Assembly (NCBI GenBank): GCA_965227315.1
Contig: OZ245737.1
Location: 372,001-436,000 of the forward strand
DNA: 64,000 nt
Direction: 5' to 3'
From: JANQHS01 sp965227315
GTDB lineage: Bacteria > Bacteroidota > Bacteroidia > Cytophagales > CCMP332
Made by a program: the position numbers and the translations under genes. Below are positions 60,553 to 64,000 of this stretch, piece after piece (position 1 is the first letter of the stretch; each line of letters opens with the position of its first letter). The notes under the pieces were generated by a model. It saw only the letters and a list, made by a program, of their open reading frames with translations, searched no databases and had not been told where the DNA came from.

Positions 60553-61986
60553 GTGAGGATATTCTTGCTCCCACTCATTGTCTATGGCTTCGTTTTGATC
60601 TCCCCCACCTATGCCCAGGTAAATTCCGTCGGAGCAACAAATAAGGATTCCACACATCTTTCCAATTTCTATGTGGTCAAAAACATCAAGGTCAGCGGAA
60701 ATAAAAAGACCAGAACCCATATTGTACTTCGGGAGCTCAGTTTCCAGACAGGTGATACCCTTTTGGCCGAAGGCTTGAGCGACTTTTTCCTCTCGGAGAG
60801 AAATAAGGTCTTTAATACCCAACTGTTCAATACGGTCAACCTGCTCTATAACCTTGACACGGGAGAACTGGAAGTAACCCTCGAGCTGGACGAAAGGTGG
60901 TATATCTGGCCTTCAATTCAAATTGATTTCGGAGACAGAAATTTTAACGAATGGATACAAAGAGGCGCCGAATTGCAGAGGCTGGTATTCGGCCTCTCGT
61001 TTACAGACAAAAACTTCAGAGGAAGAATGGAGAAACTGACCCTGCGCGCCCAAGTGGGTTTCACCCGCAAATTTGAAGTTTTCTATGACCTGCCCTATAT
61101 CGACAAAAAAAGAAAAACCGGGATTGGCTTCAAGGTCTCCTACTCGGAGAATGATCAGGTAGCCTATGAAACCAGGGATAATTGGCTACAATTTACGGGG
61201 CAGAATGATGTGCTGCGCAAGAGATTCTACGGGCAATTCGGTATTGAGAGAAGGAACAGGTTTTATTCAAGGCATAACGTCAATCTTGGATACCATAATT
61301 ATTGGGTTGGGGATACTATTGTAGGCTTAAACCCCAACTACTTCTCCGATAGCATTCAAAGGCTTGAATTTGCGAAGATCAATTATACATACACCTATGA
61401 TGTCCGGAATATCGCATTCTATCCTACCAAGGGGCACATGTTGGAAGCAGGCCTGGAAAAGGAAGGCCTGGGCCTATTTGGCCCCCTGGATGTCTGGAAG
61501 ATCAATATAAACGGGTCAAAATTCTATACCCTCTCCAAAAGGTTCAGCACGGGCCATTACGTAAGTCTGTTCACCTCGCTTCCCAGAGAGAGTATTCCAT
61601 ACTTCACCTACGGAGGCCTTGGATACAGAGATGATATCCTGAGAGGTTTCGACCTATATGTCGTGAATGCAAGAAGTTATGCCCTCTTGAAAAATGAATT
61701 GAGATTTATGCTCTTCTCATTCACCAGAAAATATGATAAGATCGTACCGGTAAAGCAATTCCAAACCATCCCCGCCTCACTGTTTTTAAAAGCATTTGTT
61801 GATTTTGGTACATCTGAAGATCCTTTTACTGCCAATTTAAATCCTTTATTTGCAGATAAGAATTTATGGGCTGCAGGCCTTGGACTTGATTTCGCCACAT
61901 TTTATGACCTTGTTTTTCGTTTAGAATATTCGAGGATATCCAACGGTGAAAACAATGTATTCTTGAACCTCCATGCTGCTTTTTAA
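60553..61986 (+). CDS. BamA/TamA-like outer-membrane protein with one POTRA-type domain
   Basis: The 477-residue protein has a signal peptide (GTG 60553; SPTYAQ), then one POTRA-like domain (about 40-120, FYVVKNIKVSGNKKTRTHIVLREL, VFNTQLFNTVNLLYN). A C-terminal barrel (from about 140) follows with FYDLPYIDKKRKTGIG, TYDVRNIAFYPTKGHMLEAGLE and GGLGYRDDILRGFDLYVV. It is much shorter than BamA, so it is not the main assembly factor and may insert specialised barrel proteins. The last strand ends in a terminal Phe (NVFLNLHAAF). PorP/SprF follows after 5 bases. Confidence 0.82.
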   Translation: MRIFLLPLIVYGFVLISPTYAQVNSVGATNKDSTHLSNFYVVKNIKVSGNKKTRTHIVLRELSFQTGDTLLAEGLSDFFLSERNKVFNTQLFNTVNLLYNLDTGELEVTLELDERWYIWPSIQIDFGDRNFNEWIQRGAELQRLVFGLSFTDKNFRGRMEKLTLRAQVGFTRKFEVFYDLPYIDKKRKTGIGFKVSYSENDQVAYETRDNWLQFTGQNDVLRKRFYGQFGIERRNRFYSRHNVNLGYHNYWVGDTIVGLNPNYFSDSIQRLEFAKINYTYTYDVRNIAFYPTKGHMLEAGLEKEGLGLFGPLDVWKININGSKFYTLSKRFSTGHYVSLFTSLPRESIPYFTYGGLGYRDDILRGFDLYVVNARSYALLKNELRFMLFSFTRKYDKIVPVKQFQTIPASLFLKAFVDFGTSEDPFTANLNPLFADKNLWAAGLGLDFATFYDLVFRLEYSRISNGENNVFLNLHAAF

Positions 61987-61991
61987 GGGCC

Positions 61992-63035
61992 ATGACTAAA
62001 CTGAAAAGAACGACATATAGAAATGGAACGATTGTCCTGTTGCTGAGCCTCATGATGTTTCTCCAGGCTTCCGCTCAGGATGCTCAGTCCTCTCAGATCT
62101 ATTCCATGCCCATGCACCTGAATCCTGCTCTGACAGGAAATGAAGAGTTCAGTTCGGGTTATTTTAATTATCGTATCCAGTATCCCGAAGCTACCCACCC
62201 CTATTATTCCATGAGGTTTGCAGCGGATTATGCCTTTGCCAAAAAACCAATGGGTGTCGGGGTGATCATGTCGCATGATCGGTCGGGGCCCGGAAACCTT
62301 TCCAGAACCTGGATCGGAGGGCTTTACTCCTACCGAATGAAGATCAATAAGGAATGGAGACTCAGAACCGGGGTCAATGCTTCTGCCGTTTTCCAAAGCA
62401 GCAATTTTGACAACTACATTTTTGGAGATCAGATTTCCGATAACGGAAACTTCATAGGCGCAAGTCAGGAGAACCTCAGCGGCAAGGAGACCATCATTTA
62501 CCCCGATGTTCATTTGGGCGCTTATGCTCATAATGGTGCCGCCTGGTTCGGTTTAACCGTTGAACATATCACTCAGCCAAATCAAAGTTTTATGGACGGG
62601 GATTCGAGGCTTCCAAGAAAATATTCTGTTCAGGCCGGATATAAATTTGGTTTCATCAATGCGAATGGAAGGGTATTGAAACAACTCAAGGAGTTTAGCA
62701 TTACACCGATGCTACTTTATTGGATGCAATCCAGTTTTCGAAGATTGGAGCTCGGTGCTCATTTCGTATATGAGCCTATTATGCTGGGCTTTTGGTATAG
62801 GGGGATACCCATCGGGAAGAACGAATTCGGATATCTAAATCAAGATGCATTGGTATTTCTGTTTGGTATCTATACCAGGGATATCCAATTTGGTTACAGT
62901 TATGACTACCTGATCTCACCCCTCGGGCAGGCTCCTGGTGGAGCTCATGAGATCACTTTGAAGATCAATTTTGGATTCTATCGCATGGGACTGCGAAGCA
63001 ATTACAACAAGAGGATTCCCAACCCTCGGCTATAA
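61992..63035 (+). CDS. PorP/SprF family T9SS outer-membrane protein
   Basis: The 347-residue protein has a signal peptide (SAQ) followed by SQIYSMPMHLNPALTGNEEF, the PorP/SprF hallmark. A beta-barrel body follows, with DYAFAKKPMGVGVIMSHDRSGPG, YKFGFINANGRVLKQ and FLFGIYTRDIQFGYSYDYL. These proteins assist secretion or surface anchoring of T9SS adhesins such as SprB. No SprB-like gene follows within the window, so the partner cargo is unknown. It is adjacent to the BamA-like gene, likely in one transcript. Confidence 0.9.
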   Translation: MTKLKRTTYRNGTIVLLLSLMMFLQASAQDAQSSQIYSMPMHLNPALTGNEEFSSGYFNYRIQYPEATHPYYSMRFAADYAFAKKPMGVGVIMSHDRSGPGNLSRTWIGGLYSYRMKINKEWRLRTGVNASAVFQSSNFDNYIFGDQISDNGNFIGASQENLSGKETIIYPDVHLGAYAHNGAAWFGLTVEHITQPNQSFMDGDSRLPRKYSVQAGYKFGFINANGRVLKQLKEFSITPMLLYWMQSSFRRLELGAHFVYEPIMLGFWYRGIPIGKNEFGYLNQDALVFLFGIYTRDIQFGYSYDYLISPLGQAPGGAHEITLKINFGFYRMGLRSNYNKRIPNPRL

Positions 63036-63070
63036 TCCGTCCATACCCTAATTTGGTCCATTGGATTCGA

Positions 63071-64000
63071 ATGAAAGTTCCTAAACTGGAAAATATCATC
63101 AGTGATTTTCCTCATCTGGAGGTTGTGATCAAAGCGGCGAACAAATCCGGGATACCAACCTACGTGGTGGGTGGGTTTGTACGTGACGTTTTTCTCAAGC
63201 GGGCCAAGGGCGATATTGATTTTGTATGTGTGGGAGATGGGATAGCTCTGGCAAGAGAGACAGCCGCGTTGATCTCAGCAAAAAAAAAGGTCCAGATCTT
63301 CAAGAAATACGGAACCGCCCATATCTCGGATAAGGGTGTGGATCTCGAATTCGTTGGTGCGAGGAAAGAATCCTATTCCAAAGATTCGAGGAATCCCGAC
63401 GTAGAACCCGGAACTCTTGACGACGATCTCAGTCGAAGAGATTTCACGATCAATGCAATGTCCTATAGTCTTAACCGGGATGACTTCGGAGCCTTCCTGG
63501 ATCCCTTTGAGGGCCTGAGTGACCTTGATAAGAAATTGATCAAGACACCTCTGGATCCGGACACCACTTTTTCCGATGATCCGCTTCGGATGATGCGCGC
63601 GATCAGGTTTGCCACGCAACTGGAATTCGATATTGCACCGGAAACCTTTGATTCAATTAGCAGGAATAGCGAGAGAATAAGGATCATTTCAAGAGAGAGG
63701 ATCACCTCAGAATTGAATAAGATCATCGCCTCAAAGCTTCCCTCCTATGGTTTTAAATTGCTTTTCGCCTCCGGCCTGTTGCAGGAGATCTTTCCCGAAG
63801 TATCGGATCTTCATGGGGTCGAGATCAGAAACAAGCAGGCTCACAAGGATAATTTTTACCATACGCTAAAGGTCCTGGATAATATTTCAGAAAAAACTGA
63901 CGACCTGTGGTTGCGATGGTCCGCTTTGCTGCATGACATTGCAAAACCCGCCACAAAAAGATTTGATCCAAAGGCAGGCTGGACCTTTCATGGCCATGAG
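63071..64000 (+). CDS. CCA tRNA nucleotidyltransferase with HD domain (3' truncated by window edge)
   Basis: The 310 visible residues start MKVPKLENIISDFPHLEVVI and contain the nucleotidyltransferase motif YVVGGFVRDVFLKRAKGDIDF (Asp48 and Asp50 bind metal). A later LSRRDFTINAMSYSL is the class II basic/neck motif, and SDDPLRMMRAIRFA is the B-family block. The HD domain motif LLHDIAKP and the final GHE come at the end of the window. The protein adds CCA to tRNA 3' ends; the tRNA at 41260 lacks an encoded CCA and would need it. The stop is beyond the window. Confidence 0.9.
   Translation, partial: MKVPKLENIISDFPHLEVVIKAANKSGIPTYVVGGFVRDVFLKRAKGDIDFVCVGDGIALARETAALISAKKKVQIFKKYGTAHISDKGVDLEFVGARKESYSKDSRNPDVEPGTLDDDLSRRDFTINAMSYSLNRDDFGAFLDPFEGLSDLDKKLIKTPLDPDTTFSDDPLRMMRAIRFATQLEFDIAPETFDSISRNSERIRIISRERITSELNKIIASKLPSYGFKLLFASGLLQEIFPEVSDLHGVEIRNKQAHKDNFYHTLKVLDNISEKTDDLWLRWSALLHDIAKPATKRFDPKAGWTFHGHE

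Noticed and set aside
1..64000. Mobile element, prophage, rRNA or CRISPR array
   Set aside because: No transposase, integrase, phage gene, rRNA or repeat-spacer structure was seen on either strand.

Overview
The window comes from a Bacteroidota chromosome, most likely Cytophagales or a related marine lineage. The evidence is type IX secretion (T9SS) sorting domains, a PorP/SprF protein, RibBA, a pyk / IPExxxVDY / acpP / fabF block, DUF2851, a ddl-PASTA pair, promoters of the TAnnTTTG type, and a near absence of Shine-Dalgarno sequences. TTG starts are common. There is no rRNA, CRISPR array, transposase or prophage, so this is ordinary core chromosome with accessory islands. About 59 protein genes and one tRNA are supported; the first and last genes are cut by the window edges.

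Region by region. 1-3530: the end of an MscS channel gene, a cystathionine gamma-synthase/lyase and a RecQ-type helicase. 3603-8879: a plus-strand signalling cluster with a YfiR-like protein, a TPR protein, a membrane HAMP-PP2C phosphatase (SiaA-like), a SiaB kinase, a SiaC phosphoprotein, and a small membrane protein that resembles the SiaD stalk but has no GGDEF domain. This is the best candidate for an undescribed system. 8876-13920: a tightly overlapping minus-strand run (ribBA, a secreted unknown, surE, rnhB, gcvT, comB). 13971-24944: a surface-polysaccharide island with two O-antigen polymerase/ligase proteins, a GT4 and a GT2 glycosyltransferase, a Wzx-type flippase, a Wzz-like protein, a PAPS-type sulfotransferase, a lipoprotein sulfatase and a lipoprotein aryl-sulfate sulfotransferase. 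24945-29298: a potassium channel, DnaG lacking all four zinc ligands, Mrp lacking its CxxC, and a NifU-C scaffold. 29330-33646: three tandem paralogous secreted choice-of-anchor B proteins with T9SS tails. 33746-39438: a double-length D-Ala-D-Ala ligase, a PASTA protein, a T9SS protein and a rhodanese. 39410-44335: an M50 protease, a HAD phosphatase, a tRNA(CAU), a lipoprotein with three Asp-rich repeats, an outer-membrane barrel and a DUF4136-like lipoprotein. 44550-49209: 2-oxoacid:ferredoxin oxidoreductase plus two envelope proteins. 49258-55270: trhO, a NeuD-like acyltransferase, a membrane protein, DUF2851, pyk and an IPExxxVDY protein. 55390-64000: acpP, fabF, rnc, nadE, lgt, a BamA/TamA-like protein, PorP/SprF and a CCA-adding enzyme.

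Functionally, the window combines envelope building (polysaccharide assembly and sulfation, peptidoglycan precursor ligase, lipoprotein maturation, T9SS cargo) with housekeeping enzymes. The phosphatase/kinase/phosphoprotein set at 5477-8879 looks like a partner switch. In Pseudomonas that switch ends on a diguanylate cyclase; here it appears to end on a membrane protein. Genes are packed densely: several convergent pairs overlap or abut with no room for an intrinsic terminator, and several promoter -7 boxes sit 4-6 nt from the start codon, which suggests leaderless messages.
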